A DNA stretch of 23,679 nucleotides from Gemmatimonadota bacterium (GTDB lineage: Bacteria > Gemmatimonadota > Gemmatimonadetes > Longimicrobiales > Longimicrobiaceae). This document shows, piece by piece, positions 8,818 to 16,934 of this stretch. A program made the position numbers and the translations under genes. Under the pieces are notes generated by a model. That model was not told the origin of the DNA. It searched no databases and saw nothing but the letters and a program-made list of their open reading frames with translations. The stretch is from positions 1 to 23,679 of the forward strand of contig JAFAYN010000561.1 in NCBI GenBank assembly GCA_019240375.1, given 5' to 3'. Position 1 is the stretch's first letter; every line of letters starts with the position of its first letter.

Positions 8818-9477
8818 GTGGGACAGAAGACCCATCCGAGAGGATTCCGTCTCGGGATCGTCGCGCCGTGGAAGTCTCGCTGGTACGCGGAGCGCAACTT
8901 CCCGCAGCTCCTCGTCGAGGACGAGACCATCCGGAAGTACCTTCACCAGCGCCTGGGCCACGCGTCGATCTCCGAGGTCGAGATCGAGCGCAAGCCGGGG
9001 AAGGTGATCGTGACCGTTCACACCGCCCGTCCGGGCGTGGTGATCGGCAAGGGCGGCTCCGAGGTCGACAAGCTGCGTGACGAGATCGGCCGGCTGAGCA
9101 AAGGCGAAGTGGCGATCAACGTCGAAGAGGTGAAGCGTCCCGAGGTCGACGCCCAGCTCGTCGCCGACAGCATCGCCCACCAGCTGATGCAGCGCGTTTC
9201 CTTCCGCCGCGCCATGAAGCGCGCGGTCCAGAACGCGATGCGCGCCGGCGCCGAGGGGATCAAGATCCAGGTCGGCGGGCGCCTGAACGGGGCCGAGATC
9301 GCCCGCAGCGAGGGGTACAAGGAAGGGCGGATCCCGCTCCAGACCCTTCGGGCGGACATCGACTACGCGCAGTCCACTGCGCGGACCACGTACGGAACGA
9401 TCGGCGTGAAGGTGTGGGTGTTCAAGGGCGAGGTGGTGGAGAACCGCCGCGGCCGCACCTACTCCAGCGACGCTTGA
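8818..9477 (+). CDS. rpsC: 30S ribosomal protein S3
   Basis: A 219-residue protein beginning [14 protein letters not shown]. It has an N-terminal KH domain containing the GKGG loop ([18 protein letters not shown], about residues 74-91) and a C-terminal S3 domain ([19 protein letters not shown]). S3 lies at the mRNA entry pore and contributes to helicase activity. The start is GTG at 8818, supported by GGAAGGAG a few bases upstream. rplP follows after 14 bp. Confidence 0.99.
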   Translation: MGQKTHPRGFRLGIVAPWKSRWYAERNFPQLLVEDETIRKYLHQRLGHASISEVEIERKPGKVIVTVHTARPGVVIGKGGSEVDKLRDEIGRLSKGEVAINVEEVKRPEVDAQLVADSIAHQLMQRVSFRRAMKRAVQNAMRAGAEGIKIQVGGRLNGAEIARSEGYKEGRIPLQTLRADIDYAQSTARTTYGTIGVKVWVFKGEVVENRRGRTYSSDA

Positions 9478-9491
9478 GGAGGATATAGAAA

Positions 9492-9953
9492 ATGCTTGCT
9501 CCTAAGCGAGTCAAATTCAGGAAGCAGATGAAGGGCCGCATGCGGGGGAAGGCGACCCGCGGCAACTACATGGCCTTCGGCGACTTCGGTCTCCAGGCGC
9601 TGGAGTGCGGCTGGATCAGCAACCGCAGCATCGAGGCGGCCCGTATCGCCATGACCCGCCACATCAAGCGTGGCGGCAAGGTCTGGATCCGGATCTTCCC
9701 CGACAAGTCCCTGACCAAGAAGCCTCTCGAGGTCCGCATGGGTAAGGGGAAGGGGAACCCGGAGATGTGGGTGGCGGTCGTGAAGCCCGGCCGGATCATG
9801 TTCGAGCTGGAGCACTCCAGCCCCGAGCTGGCGAAGCGCGCGCTGGAGCTGGCGGCGGCCAAGCTCCCGGTGAAGTGCAAGATCGTCGAGCGGCAGAAGA
9901 CCGAGGCCGCTCCGGTCGCGGCTGCGGCTGCGGCCGAGGGAGGTGCGGAATGA
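9492..9953 (+). CDS. rplP: 50S ribosomal protein L16
   Basis: A 153-residue protein. The core matches the family: [20 protein letters not shown], then [20 protein letters not shown] and the loop [20 protein letters not shown], which contacts tRNA near the A site. The usual length is about 137-145. The extra residues form a C-terminal alanine-rich, acidic tail ([18 protein letters not shown]). A strong GAGGAGGA site precedes the ATG. Its stop overlaps the rpmC start by 4 bp (ATGA). Confidence 0.98.
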   Translation: MLAPKRVKFRKQMKGRMRGKATRGNYMAFGDFGLQALECGWISNRSIEAARIAMTRHIKRGGKVWIRIFPDKSLTKKPLEVRMGKGKGNPEMWVAVVKPGRIMFELEHSSPELAKRALELAAAKLPVKCKIVERQKTEAAPVAAAAAAEGGAE

Positions 9954-10180
9954 GCGGCGCACGCAAGCGCGGCATGGACGGAGCGAGCCTCCGCGAGATG
10001 ACCGCCGAGGAGCTCAACGCGCGGATCGAGCAGCTCAAGGAGGAGCAGTTCCGCCTCCGCTTCCGCGCCACCACGACGCAGCTCGAGAACCCGATGCTGC
10101 TTCGCAACATTCGCCGCGACATCGCACGGATCAACACGATCCTCCGCGAGCGTGAAACTTCGGGTCAGGGCGCACGCTGA
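9950..10180 (+). CDS. rpmC: 50S ribosomal protein L29
   Basis: A 76-residue two-helix protein at the tunnel exit. The family core runs from [20 protein letters not shown] to [20 protein letters not shown]. The ATG at 9950 overlaps the rplP stop and follows GGGAGGT; it gives about ten extra N-terminal residues ([11 protein letters not shown]) compared with many L29s. An alternative ATG at 9974 would give the shorter form. The TGA shares one base with the rpsQ ATG (TGATG). Confidence 0.96.
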   Translation: MSGARKRGMDGASLREMTAEELNARIEQLKEEQFRLRFRATTTQLENPMLLRNIRRDIARINTILRERETSGQGAR

Positions 10181-10461
10181 TGAGCACCGATAACCAGACC
10201 AGCCAGGAAGAGCGCAACCGTCGCAAGTCGCGCGTCGGCATCGTCGTCTCCGACAAGATGGACAAGACGGTGGTGGTGAGCGTCGAGCGTCGCTTCCCGC
10301 ACCCGCTGTACGGGAAGCAGATGACCCGCAGCAAGAAGTTCCATGCTCACGACGAGAACAACGAGTACCACACCGGTGACGTGGTTCGTATCGTCGAGAC
10401 GCGCCCGCTCAGCAAGCTGAAGCGCTGGCGTGTCGCCGAGGTCATCGAGCGCGCGAAATAA
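10180..10461 (+). CDS. rpsQ: 30S ribosomal protein S17
   Basis: A 93-residue OB-fold protein with the diagnostic stretch [19 protein letters not shown] followed by [19 protein letters not shown] and [18 protein letters not shown]. It binds 16S rRNA early in assembly of the small subunit. A short polar N-terminal lead ([18 protein letters not shown]) precedes the fold. It starts on the last base of rpmC, so translation is coupled; rplN begins 13 bp after it. Confidence 0.98.
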   Translation: MSTDNQTSQEERNRRKSRVGIVVSDKMDKTVVVSVERRFPHPLYGKQMTRSKKFHAHDENNEYHTGDVVRIVETRPLSKLKRWRVAEVIERAK

Positions 10462-10474
10462 GGGGAACTGACCC

Positions 10475-10843
10475 ATGATCCAGCAAGAATCCATCGTCAG
10501 GATCGCGGACAACAGCGGCGCCAAGCGCGCGCTCGTGATCCGCGTCCTCGGCGGGAGCAAGCGGCGCTACGCCAGCGTCGGTGACATCGTCATCGTCGCC
10601 GTGAAGGACGCGCTGCCGGACGGTACCGTGAAGAAGGGCGACGTCGCCAAGGCGGTGGTGGTCCGCACCACCAAGGAAGTGCGCCGCAAGGACGGCTCGT
10701 ACATCCGCTTCGACGAGAACGCCGCCGTCATCATCAACAACGAGGGCGAGCCCCGCGCGACCCGTATCTTCGGGCCGGTGGGCCGCGAGCTCCGCGAGAA
10801 GCGCTTCATGAAGATCGTCTCGCTCGCTCCGGAGGTGATCTGA
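10475..10843 (+). CDS. rplN: 50S ribosomal protein L14
   Basis: A 122-residue protein, exactly the usual L14 length. It begins [20 protein letters not shown] and contains [16 protein letters not shown], the basic strand [19 protein letters not shown] and the C-terminal [20 protein letters not shown]14 lies at the subunit interface, forms bridges to 16S rRNA and is the binding site of the silencing factor RsfS in other bacteria. The TGA shares one base with the rplX ATG. Confidence 0.99.
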   Translation: MIQQESIVRIADNSGAKRALVIRVLGGSKRRYASVGDIVIVAVKDALPDGTVKKGDVAKAVVVRTTKEVRRKDGSYIRFDENAAVIINNEGEPRATRIFGPVGRELREKRFMKIVSLAPEVI

Positions 10844-11169
10844 TGGCCAAGATGAAGATCCGCAAGGGTGACCGCGTCAAGGTGATCAGCGGGAACCACC
10901 GCGGCCAGGAGGGAACCGTCCTCCGCGTGGAGCCGGACAAGAACCGCGTGGTGGTGCAGGGGATCAATGAGCGCAAGCGTCACCGCAAGCCCTCGCAGGT
11001 CGATCCCGAGGGCGGCATCGTGAGCTTCGAGGCTCCGATCCACGCCTCCAACGTGATGGTAATCGATCCGTCCACCGGCGAGCCGACCCGCGTCCGCGCG
11101 CAGGTGAACCAGGACGGCAGCAAGGACCGCGTGTCGGTCCGCTCGGGGAAGGTCATCCCCCGCGCGTAG
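10843..11169 (+). CDS. rplX: 50S ribosomal protein L24
   Basis: A 108-residue protein with an N-terminal KOW domain ([20 protein letters not shown]) followed by the L24 stretch [20 protein letters not shown] and [17 protein letters not shown]. It is an assembly-initiating protein of the large subunit and lies at the tunnel exit. The C-terminal segment ([18 protein letters not shown]) lacks the Cys pair found in some L24s. It overlaps rplN by one base, and is followed by a 99-bp gap before rplE. Confidence 0.98.
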   Translation: MAKMKIRKGDRVKVISGNHRGQEGTVLRVEPDKNRVVVQGINERKRHRKPSQVDPEGGIVSFEAPIHASNVMVIDPSTGEPTRVRAQVNQDGSKDRVSVRSGKVIPRA

Positions 11170-11177
11170 GTGTCGGG

Positions 11178-11197
11178 CGGGCTCCTCCGGGAGCCCG
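11178..11197 (+). other. Hairpin between rplX and rplE
   Basis: CGGGCTCC (11178-11185) and GGAGCCCG (11190-11197) form a perfect 8-bp stem with loop TCCG, 8 bp after the rplX stop. No T-run follows. In E. coli this junction is the start of the spc operon and, slightly further on, the S8 control site. Here no promoter-like pair was seen in the 99-bp gap, so the hairpin more likely affects mRNA processing or stability. Confidence 0.5.
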
Positions 11198-11268
11198 GCA
11201 ATTGAACAGCGCGACCGCCTCTCCGGGCATTCGGCCGCGGAGGGATACGGAACGCAGGGAGAACCAGA

Positions 11269-11859
11269 ATGGCTAACGAGAACGGAAGCAAGCCTCGTCC
11301 GCGCCTCCAGCGCTTCTACGACGAGCAGATCCGGGGCAAGCTGCAGGGCGAGTTCGGCTTCAAGACCCCGATGCAGGTTCCCAAGCTGGAGAAGATCGTC
11401 ATCAACGTCGGGATGGGCGAGGCGAACAAGAACGCCAAGCTCCTCGACGCGGTGGTGGCGGAGCTGGGCCAGATCGCCGGGCAGAAGCCGGTGGTCACCC
11501 GCGCCAAGAAGGCGATCTCCAACTTCGGCCTTCGCGAGAACCAGCCGGTCGGTGCCACGGTCACCCTGCGCCGGGAGCGGATGTACGAGTTCCTGGACCG
11601 TCTGGTCAACGTGGCGATGCCCCGGATCCGCGACTTCCGCGGCGTGTCCACCCGCTCGTTCGACGGGCGCGGCAACTACACGCTCGGCGTCAAGGAGCAG
11701 CTGATCTTCCCGGAGATCGAGTACGACAAGGTGGAGCGGATCCACGGGATGGACATCACCATCGTGACCTCCACCACCCGTGACGACGAGGCTCTCGCGC
11801 TCCTTCGTGAGTTCGGGATGCCGTTCCGCGGCGAGAGCCCGGTCCAGGTCCAGGCCTGA
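11269..11859 (+). CDS. rplE: 50S ribosomal protein L5
   Basis: A 196-residue protein with the family pattern [20 protein letters not shown], then [38 protein letters not shown] and the C-terminal [21 protein letters not shown]5 binds 5S rRNA and contacts the P-site tRNA. It is somewhat longer than the common 179 residues because of a short polar N-terminal lead. A GGGAGAA site precedes the ATG. It follows a hairpin-containing gap and is 37 bp ahead of rpsN. Confidence 0.98.
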   Translation: MANENGSKPRPRLQRFYDEQIRGKLQGEFGFKTPMQVPKLEKIVINVGMGEANKNAKLLDAVVAELGQIAGQKPVVTRAKKAISNFGLRENQPVGATVTLRRERMYEFLDRLVNVAMPRIRDFRGVSTRSFDGRGNYTLGVKEQLIFPEIEYDKVERIHGMDITIVTSTTRDDEALALLREFGMPFRGESPVQVQA

Positions 11860-11896
11860 TCCGGGTCACGCCAATTACCCCGACACGAACGAAGCA

Positions 11897-12082
11897 ATGG
11901 CACGCAAGGCCCTGATCGAGAAGGCGAACTCGAAGCCGAAGTACGGCGTCCGCGGGTACAACCGCTGCAACCGCTGCGGGCGTCCGCGGGCCTTCCTCCG
12001 GAAGTTCGGCCTCTGCCGGATCTGCTTCCGGGAGATGGCGCTCCGTGGTGAGATCCCCGGGGTTCGCAAGGCGAGCTGGTAA
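11897..12082 (+). CDS. rpsN: 30S ribosomal protein S14, zinc-binding short form
   Basis: A 61-residue protein, the short S14 type. Two CxxC pairs (Cys24, Cys27, Cys40, Cys43 in RCNRCGRP and LCRICFRE) form a zinc ribbon. The rest ([19 protein letters not shown] at the front, [11 protein letters not shown] at the end) is canonical. It assembles in the head of the small subunit with S3 and S10. The ATG at 11897 is chosen because it gives the family length; the ribosome site is poor (GAAGCA). It is followed by a 132-bp gap holding an inverted repeat array. Confidence 0.97.
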   Translation: MARKALIEKANSKPKYGVRGYNRCNRCGRPRAFLRKFGLCRICFREMALRGEIPGVRKASW

Positions 12083-12087
12083 ACGAC

Positions 12088-12155
12088 AGGGTATAGGGAA
12101 CAGGTTACAGGTTACAGCCAGCAGGCTGTCCCCTGTAACCTATCACCTGTAACCT
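12088..12155 (+). repeat. Inverted arrays of degenerate 7-bp tandem repeats
   Basis: Four consecutive 7-bp units (AGGGTAT, AGGGAAC, AGGTTAC, AGGTTAC; 12088-12115) are followed by AG and an 8-bp centre. Four units then run in the opposite orientation (GTCCCCT, GTAACCT, ATCACCT, GTAACCT; 12128-12155). The two halves can pair into a long imperfect hairpin; the third unit pairs perfectly with the sixth. The composition is much more AT-rich than the surroundings. The pattern resembles short tandemly repeated heptamers described in cyanobacterial intergenic regions, but the family here is not one I can name. Confidence 0.85.
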
Positions 12156-12214
12156 TGTACAATTCTAACTTCCTACGAGTCCGGCACTCCTCGCCGGATA
12201 CTATAGGAGCTTCT

Positions 12215-12607
12215 ATGGTGACGGATCCGATCGCGGATATGCTCACCCGCGTCCGTAATGCCGGCATGGCCCGGCATCGGCGGGTGGACATCCCGGTGTC
12301 CAAGCTGAAGGTCCAGCTGGCCCGGCTTCTCAAGGAAAACCACTACATCCACGACTACAAGCTGCTGGACGACGGCACCCGTCCCGTCCTGCGCCTGTAC
12401 CTGAAGTACTACCAGGACAAGCCGGTCATCCGCGAGCTGCGGCGCGTTTCGCGCCCCGGCCTTCGCCGCTACGTGGGCGTGGAGGAGATCCCCCGGGTCC
12501 GCAACGGCCTCGGGATGGCGGTCCTTTCCACCTCGCGAGGCGTCATGACCGATCGTGAGGCTCGTGCCGCCAAGGTCGGCGGCGAGCTCCTCGCCATCGT
12601 CTGGTAA
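12215..12607 (+). CDS. rpsH: 30S ribosomal protein S8
   Basis: A 130-residue protein with the S8 landmarks TDPIADMLTRVRNAGMA, then VDIPVSKLKVQLARLLKE and the C-terminal GLGMAVLSTSRGVMTDREAR. It binds the central domain of 16S rRNA; in E. coli it represses the spc operon by binding mRNA at the rplE start. The ATG at 12215 follows TAGGAG with 5-bp spacing. The 132-bp gap upstream holds the heptamer array and a small CCGGC/GCCGG stem (12181-12197). rplF starts 13 bp downstream. Confidence 0.98.
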   Translation: MVTDPIADMLTRVRNAGMARHRRVDIPVSKLKVQLARLLKENHYIHDYKLLDDGTRPVLRLYLKYYQDKPVIRELRRVSRPGLRRYVGVEEIPRVRNGLGMAVLSTSRGVMTDREARAAKVGGELLAIVW

Positions 12608-12620
12608 AGGGAGCGAGACC

Positions 12621-13160
12621 ATGTCACGAATTGGAAGAAGGCCGATCGCGGTCCCCGCGGGTGTCGACATCGTCATCGACGGCAACAACGTCCGCGTAAA
12701 GGGGCCCAAGGGCGAGCTCGCCCGCACGCTGCACAGCGCCGTCTCCGTCCGCCGCGATGGCGACGAGATCCTGGTGGAGCGTCCCTCGGACAGCCCGGAG
12801 CACCGCTCGCTGCACGGCCTCAGCCGCACGCTGGTGGCCAACATGATCGACGGTGTGACCACCGGGTTCAAGAAGACGCTGGAGATCGTCGGCGTCGGGT
12901 ACCGCGCCGAGACCAAGCCCTTCGGGCTGACGCTCGCGCTCGGCTACTCGCACCCGATCGACTACAAGGCACCGCAGGGGATCGAGCTCCGCGCCGTTTC
13001 CCCGACGATCGTCGAGGTGTCCGGGACCAACAAGGAAGTCGTGGGTCAGGTCGCGGCCGAGATCCGGTCGCTCCGGCCGCCGGAGCCCTACAAGGGCAAG
13101 GGCGTGAAGTACCAGGGCGAGGTGATCCGCCGCAAGGCCGGAAAGGCGGGCGGGAAGTAA
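12621..13160 (+). CDS. rplF: 50S ribosomal protein L6
   Basis: A 179-residue protein made of two similar folds. It starts SRIGRRPIAVPAGVDIVIDG, has VKGPKGELARTL in the first repeat, GVGYRAETKPFGLTLALGYS in the second, and the C-terminal signature PPEPYKGKGVKYQGEVIRRK. L6 lies near the factor-binding site and sarcin-ricin loop. The ATG at 12621 follows GGGAGCGAGA; an earlier in-frame ATG at 12555 lies within rpsH. Its stop codon sits in the loop of a small hairpin (13148-13168). Confidence 0.98.
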   Translation: MSRIGRRPIAVPAGVDIVIDGNNVRVKGPKGELARTLHSAVSVRRDGDEILVERPSDSPEHRSLHGLSRTLVANMIDGVTTGFKKTLEIVGVGYRAETKPFGLTLALGYSHPIDYKAPQGIELRAVSPTIVEVSGTNKEVVGQVAAEIRSLRPPEPYKGKGVKYQGEVIRRKAGKAGGK

Positions 13161-13168
13161 TCCCGCCC
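13148..13168 (+). other. Hairpin spanning the rplF stop codon
   Basis: GGGCGGGA (13148-13155) pairs with TCCCGCCC (13161-13168), with the rplF TAA in the 5-nt loop. A TATAGT matching a -10 lies downstream at 13186-13191, but there is no matching -35, so I do not call a promoter. The hairpin may stabilise the upstream mRNA. Confidence 0.4.
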
Positions 13169-13211
13169 CCTCGCGCGGATTATCGTATAGTCACTTTCAA
13201 GGAACCCATCG

Positions 13212-13592
13212 ATGGCAAGGACACGAGTCAAGACGCGCCAGGACCGCCGCCTGCGGCGGCACCGCCGCGTCCGCGGAAAGGTCAACGGCACCGCCGAGCG
13301 TCCGCGTCTGGTCGTCTACCGCTCCCTCAACCATGTCGAGGGGCAGGTGGTGGACGACGTCAGCGGGAAGACGCTGGTCGGGCTTTCGACCCTCGCCGCC
13401 TCCCTGCGCGAGCAGAAGGCCGCCGAGGGCAAGACCAAGACGGAGATGAGCCGGGCTGCCGGTAAGGCGCTCGCCGAGAAGGCCCGCGAGGCGGGGATCA
13501 CGCAGGTGGTCTTCGACCGTGGCGGCTACCTGTACCACGGCCGCGTAAAGGCCTTCGCTGAGGGCGCCCGCGAGGGCGGCCTCGAGTTCTAG
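13212..13592 (+). CDS. rplR: 50S ribosomal protein L18
   Basis: A 126-residue protein with the expected order: basic N-terminus ([16 protein letters not shown] in the form [19 protein letters not shown]), the 5S-RNA-binding core [20 protein letters not shown] and the C-terminal [20 protein letters not shown]. With L5 it anchors 5S rRNA in the large subunit. An AAGGA at 13199-13203 lies 8 bp before the ATG. rpsE starts 10 bp after its stop with its own good ribosome site. Confidence 0.98.
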   Translation: MARTRVKTRQDRRLRRHRRVRGKVNGTAERPRLVVYRSLNHVEGQVVDDVSGKTLVGLSTLAASLREQKAAEGKTKTEMSRAAGKALAEKAREAGITQVVFDRGGYLYHGRVKAFAEGAREGGLEF

Positions 13593-13602
13593 GAGCAAGC
13601 AC

Positions 13603-14280
13603 ATGGCTGAGAACAGGCAAGGCGGTGGCGGCGGGCGTGGTGGACGCGGCGGCCCGGGCGGCGGCCGCGGACCCGGCTTCGGCGGCAACGACCGCGGGCG
13701 TGGGGGACAGGGCGGGCAGGGTGGTCAGGGCGGCGACGGGCGTGGGCGCGGCGGTGACCGCGGCCCCCGTGGCGGCGGCAACGAGCGCCGCGAGTCCGAC
13801 CTCAAGGAAAACGTGATCCACATCAACCGCGTGGCCAAGGTCGTGAAGGGCGGCCGGCGGTTCTCCTTCACCGCGCTCGTCGCCGTCGGCGACCAGCAGG
13901 GGAAGGTCGGCGTCGGCACCGGCAAGGCCAACGAGGTTTCCGAGGCCGTCCGCAAGGCGATCGACTCGGCGCGGCGCGCCATGGTGACCGTCCCGGTCCG
14001 CAAGGGGACGCTCCCGCACGACATCGTGGGCGAGTCCGGCGCGGGGCGTGTGCTCCTCCGTCCGGCGGCTCCGGGTACCGGCGTGATCGCCGGCGGTCCG
14101 GTGCGCGCGGTGCTCGAGTGCGTCGGGGTGCACGACATCCTGACCAAGAGCCTCGGGTCGAACAACCCGTTCAACATGGTGCACGCGACCATGGATGCCC
14201 TCACGCACCTGACGACCCGTGAGCAGGTCGCGATGGAGCGCGGCATTTCCGTGGACATGCTGGGAGGTGCCCGTGGCTAA
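13603..14280 (+). CDS. rpsE: 30S ribosomal protein S5 with glycine/arginine-rich N-terminal extension
   Basis: A 225-residue protein; typical S5 has about 165. Residues from about 67 onward are normal S5: [20 protein letters not shown], then [20 protein letters not shown], the loop [18 protein letters not shown] and [16 protein letters not shown]. Residues 7-63 are low-complexity, rich in Gly and Arg, with five RGG triplets (R12, R15, R33, R49, R56), several more RG pairs and three QGG units at 36-44. The long start is supported by TAGGAG 9-10 bp before ATG 13603 and by the absence of a good internal start. S5 guards decoding fidelity near the mRNA entry; the extension might bind RNA. Its stop overlaps rpmD by 8 bp. 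Confidence 0.97.
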   Translation: MAENRQGGGGGRGGRGGPGGGRGPGFGGNDRGRGGQGGQGGQGGDGRGRGGDRGPRGGGNERRESDLKENVIHINRVAKVVKGGRRFSFTALVAVGDQQGKVGVGTGKANEVSEAVRKAIDSARRAMVTVPVRKGTLPHDIVGESGAGRVLLRPAAPGTGVIAGGPVRAVLECVGVHDILTKSLGSNNPFNMVHATMDALTHLTTREQVAMERGISVDMLGGARG

Positions 14281-14470
14281 GATCAAAATCACGCAGACCA
14301 AGAGCGGCGTGGGCGCGCCCGAGACGCATCGGCGCACCCTGCAGGCTCTCGGCCTCAAGCATCAGCGGTCGGTGGTCAAGGAGGACAATCCCGCAATCCG
14401 CGGGATGATCTTCCAGGTGCGCCACCTCGTCCAGGTGAACGAAGTGGAAGGGCAGGCGAACAATGGCTGA
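14273..14470 (+). CDS. rpmD: 50S ribosomal protein L30
   Basis: A 65-residue protein with the L30 pattern [20 protein letters not shown], then [20 protein letters not shown] and [13 protein letters not shown]. It is a small surface protein of the large subunit. The start is GTG at 14273, inside the end of rpsE (8-bp overlap), preceded by GGGAGGT; the longer open frame from 14219 has no ribosome site and a non-family N-terminus. Its end overlaps rplO by 8 bp. Confidence 0.96.
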   Translation: MAKIKITQTKSGVGAPETHRRTLQALGLKHQRSVVKEDNPAIRGMIFQVRHLVQVNEVEGQANNG

Positions 14471-14918
14471 TCTGCACAATCTCCCCCGTCCGGAGGGGTC
14501 GCACCGCGACCGCAAGCGTCTCGGCCGCGGGCCGGGCTCCGGCACCGGCAAGACCGCCGGCAAGGGACACAAGGGTTCCAAGGCTCGTGCAGGTCATGGC
14601 GGCCCCGGCGGCGGCAAGCCCCACTTCGAGGGCGGCCAGATGCCGCTGCAGCGGCGGCTTCCGAAGCGCGGCTTCACGCCGCTCGACCGCGTCGAGTACC
14701 AGGTGGTGAACCTGTACCAGCTCGAGGCGAGCGGCGAGAGCGAGATCACGCCCGAGCTCCTCAAGGAGCGTGGGCTGATCGGGCACGCCCGCCGTCCGGT
14801 CAAGGTGCTCGGCACCGGCGACCTGACCCGGAAGATCTCCATCTCCGCACACGCGTTCAGCAAGTCCGCGCGTGAGAAGATCGAGGGTCTGGGCGGGCAG
14901 GTCACGGAGATCGGCTGA
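14463..14918 (+). CDS. rplO: 50S ribosomal protein L15
   Basis: A 151-residue protein with a long flexible Gly/Lys/Arg-rich N-terminus that threads into 23S rRNA ([20 protein letters not shown], then [15 protein letters not shown]). A globular C-terminal domain follows ([40 protein letters not shown]). Length and order are canonical. Its ATG lies within the rpmD tail, and secY begins 2 bp after its stop, so all three are probably translationally coupled. Confidence 0.98.
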   Translation: MADLHNLPRPEGSHRDRKRLGRGPGSGTGKTAGKGHKGSKARAGHGGPGGGKPHFEGGQMPLQRRLPKRGFTPLDRVEYQVVNLYQLEASGESEITPELLKERGLIGHARRPVKVLGTGDLTRKISISAHAFSKSAREKIEGLGGQVTEIG

Positions 14919-14920
14919 CC

Positions 14921-16240
14921 ATGGCGAATCCCGTCGCTACCCTGTTCCGGATTCCGGAGGTGAAGGAGAAGATCCTCTTCACCGTGCTGTGTCTGTTGAT
15001 CTATCGCATCGGCGCCCACATCGCTGCCCCCGGCATCGACGTGGCGGCCCTGCAGGCGTACACGGGTCGGTTGCAGGGAACGGTGTTCGGGATCTACGAC
15101 ATGTTCGTCGGGGGCGGGCTCTCCAAGGCTACGGTGTTCGCCCTCGGCATCATGCCCTACATCTCGGCCAGCATCATGTTCCAGCTGCTGGCCGCGGTGT
15201 TCCCGACCATCGAGAAGATGCAGAGGGAAGGGGAAGACGGGCGGAAGCGGCTGACGCAGTACACGCGGTACGCGACCGTCGCCCTGTCCATCGTGCAGGC
15301 GGTCGGCTACGCGAAGTTCCTGGAGGCGATCCCGGGCGCGGTGCAGAACCCGGGGATGGCCTTCACGGCCACCATGGTCCTGACGCTCACCACGGGCGCG
15401 GTGTTCATCATGTGGCTCGGCGAGCAGATCACCGAGCGCGGGATCGGGAACGGGATGAGCCTGCTCATCTTCTTCTCCATCATCGACACCGTTCCGACGG
15501 CGATCTACGAGACGTACCGGCTGGTCGCGCTCGGTGAGGTCTCGGTGGTCTCGCTGATCCTCCTGTTCGTGATGATGCTGGTGGTGATCGCCGCCACCGT
15601 GGCGGTGACCGTCGCCGCGCGGAAGATCCCGGTGCAGATCCCCAGGAAGGTGATGGGGAAGGGCCGGATCCGCGAAGGGCAGAAGTCGTTCGTCCCGCTG
15701 CGGCTCAACTCCGCCGGCGTGATGCCGATCATCTTCGCCCAGTCGATCGTGATCGTCCCGAGCACGCTCAAGACGTTCACGAACAACGCGGCGGTGACCA
15801 CGTTCTCGAACTGGTTCCAGTTCGGCACCTGGCCATACGAGCTGACGTTCGCGCTCCTGATCATCTTCTTCACGTACTTCTACACGGCGATCGTCTTCAA
15901 CCCGGTCGACCTGGCGGAGAACCTGAAGAAGCAGGGTGCCTTCGTCCCCGGCGTGAAGCCGGGCGCGCGCACGGCGGAGTACATCGACCGGGTGCTGACC
16001 CGGATCACGCTCCCCGGCGCGGTCTTCCTGGCCGGGATCGCGATCGTCCCCGCGCTGGTGCTCAGCTCGGTCGGCGTTCCGTTCCTGGGCCGCGTGCTCG
16101 GCGGGACCGGCGTGCTGATCATGGTGGGCGTGGCGCTGGACACCGTCCAGCAGATGCAGCAGCACCTCCTCCTCCGCCGCTACGACGGCTTCATGCGGAA
16201 GGGGCGGGTCAAGCTCCGCGGGCGCCAGCGCTACCTGTGA
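14921..16240 (+). CDS. secY: Protein translocase subunit SecY
   Basis: A 439-residue integral membrane protein, the channel of the Sec translocon. It shows the ten-helix pattern of SecY, beginning with KEKILFTVLCLLIYRIGAHI, and the signature GIMPYISASIMFQLLAAVFP in helix 2. Further marks are the plug region before it, LGEQITERGIGNGMSLLIFF, the cytoplasmic loop KGRIREGQKSFVPLRLNSAG and NPVDLAENLKKQGAFVPGVK. The C-terminal cytoplasmic loops contact SecA and ribosomes. As in most bacteria it follows rplO; adk follows at once. Confidence 0.99.
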   Translation: MANPVATLFRIPEVKEKILFTVLCLLIYRIGAHIAAPGIDVAALQAYTGRLQGTVFGIYDMFVGGGLSKATVFALGIMPYISASIMFQLLAAVFPTIEKMQREGEDGRKRLTQYTRYATVALSIVQAVGYAKFLEAIPGAVQNPGMAFTATMVLTLTTGAVFIMWLGEQITERGIGNGMSLLIFFSIIDTVPTAIYETYRLVALGEVSVVSLILLFVMMLVVIAATVAVTVAARKIPVQIPRKVMGKGRIREGQKSFVPLRLNSAGVMPIIFAQSIVIVPSTLKTFTNNAAVTTFSNWFQFGTWPYELTFALLIIFFTYFYTAIVFNPVDLAENLKKQGAFVPGVKPGARTAEYIDRVLTRITLPGAVFLAGIAIVPALVLSSVGVPFLGRVLGGTGVLIMVGVALDTVQQMQQHLLLRRYDGFMRKGRVKLRGRQRYL

Positions 16241-16248
16241 GCGCGCCC

Positions 16249-16893
16249 ATGGACCTGATACTTCTGGGGGCCCCGGGCGCGGGGAAGGGGACGCAGGGCG
16301 CACTGCTGGCGGAGAGGCTCGGGATTCCCAAGATCGCCACCGGCGACATCCTCCGGGATGCGGTGCGCAGGGGGACGGAGCTAGGCCGGCAGGCGAAGAG
16401 GTACATGGACGCGGGCGAGCTCGTCCCGGACGAGGTGATCCTCGGGTTGGTGCGGGACGCGCTGCGGGAGGCGGAGCGCGGGGCGATCTTCGACGGTTTC
16501 CCGCGCAACGTCTCGCAGGCCGAGAGCCTGCGGAGCATCCTTGAGGAGCTGGGGCGCCGGATCGACGCGGTGGTGTCGATCGACGTCCCCTCGGAAAAGA
16601 TCGTGCGGCGGATGACCGGTCGCCGTACCGATCCCGAGACCGGGCTGGTCTACCACCTGGAGCACAATCCTCCCCCGGCCGAGGTCCGCGACCGCCTGGT
16701 CCAGCGCGACGACGACCGGGAGGAAACGGTCCGGCACCGGCTGGAGGTCTACCGGACCACCACCGAGCCGCTGGTCGCCTTCTACCGCGAGTCGGGGGTT
16801 CCCCTGTACGCGGTGGACGGCGACCGGGCGATCGACCAGGTCCAGGGCGAGATCCTGGAGCTGCTCGAAAGGAACACCCCGGTCGGCTCGTAG
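16249..16893 (+). CDS. adk: Adenylate kinase
   Basis: A 214-residue enzyme that interconverts ATP + AMP and 2 ADP in the cytosol. The P-loop GAPGAGKGTQ follows directly on the N-terminal strand MDLILL. The AMP-binding segment is ATGDILRDAVRRGTELG and the hinge IFDGFPRNVSQAESL. The LID domain (RRTDPETGLVYHLEHNPPP) is the long form but lacks the four zinc cysteines of some bacterial enzymes. ATG 16249 is preferred because it gives the standard start and length. A GTG at 16237, overlapping the secY stop (GTGA), is the alternative with four extra residues. Neither has a clear ribosome site. Confidence 0.97.
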   Translation: MDLILLGAPGAGKGTQGALLAERLGIPKIATGDILRDAVRRGTELGRQAKRYMDAGELVPDEVILGLVRDALREAERGAIFDGFPRNVSQAESLRSILEELGRRIDAVVSIDVPSEKIVRRMTGRRTDPETGLVYHLEHNPPPAEVRDRLVQRDDDREETVRHRLEVYRTTTEPLVAFYRESGVPLYAVDGDRAIDQVQGEILELLERNTPVGS

Positions 16894-16905
16894 CCCCGCG
16901 AGGGG

Positions 16906-16934
16906 TTGCGAGAAACCGGTAAAAACGGTACATT
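16906..16934 (+). promoter_or_regulatory. Probable internal promoter ahead of rpmJ and the alpha cluster
   Basis: TTGCGA (16906-16911) and TACATT (16929-16934) are spaced by 17 bp within the 78-bp gap after adk, placing transcription start near 16941 and about 30 nt ahead of rpmJ. Each hexamer matches 4 of 6 consensus bases. The local base composition is more AT-rich than the flanks. It would let rpmJ-rpsM-rpsK-rpsD-rpoA-rplQ be transcribed independently. Confidence 0.55.

Noticed and set aside
7995..8930. Minus-strand open frame covering the rplB-rpsS gap
   Set aside because: It is antisense to rpsS and rplV for most of its length. The part in the gap is explained better by stem-loop structure.
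12088..12155. Heptamer array considered as a CRISPR array
   Set aside because: Units are 7 bp, contiguous and degenerate, with no spacers; half of them are inverted.
13186..13191. TATAGT before rplR as a -10 element
   Set aside because: No -35-like sequence at 16-18 bp upstream; that stretch is the GC-rich hairpin arm.
14594..16933. A 779-codon open frame on the minus strand across rplO, secY and adk
   Set aside because: It is antisense to three unmistakable conserved genes. Its predicted protein is a low-complexity Arg/Pro/Gly and His/Asp-rich string, typical of shadow frames in GC-rich DNA.
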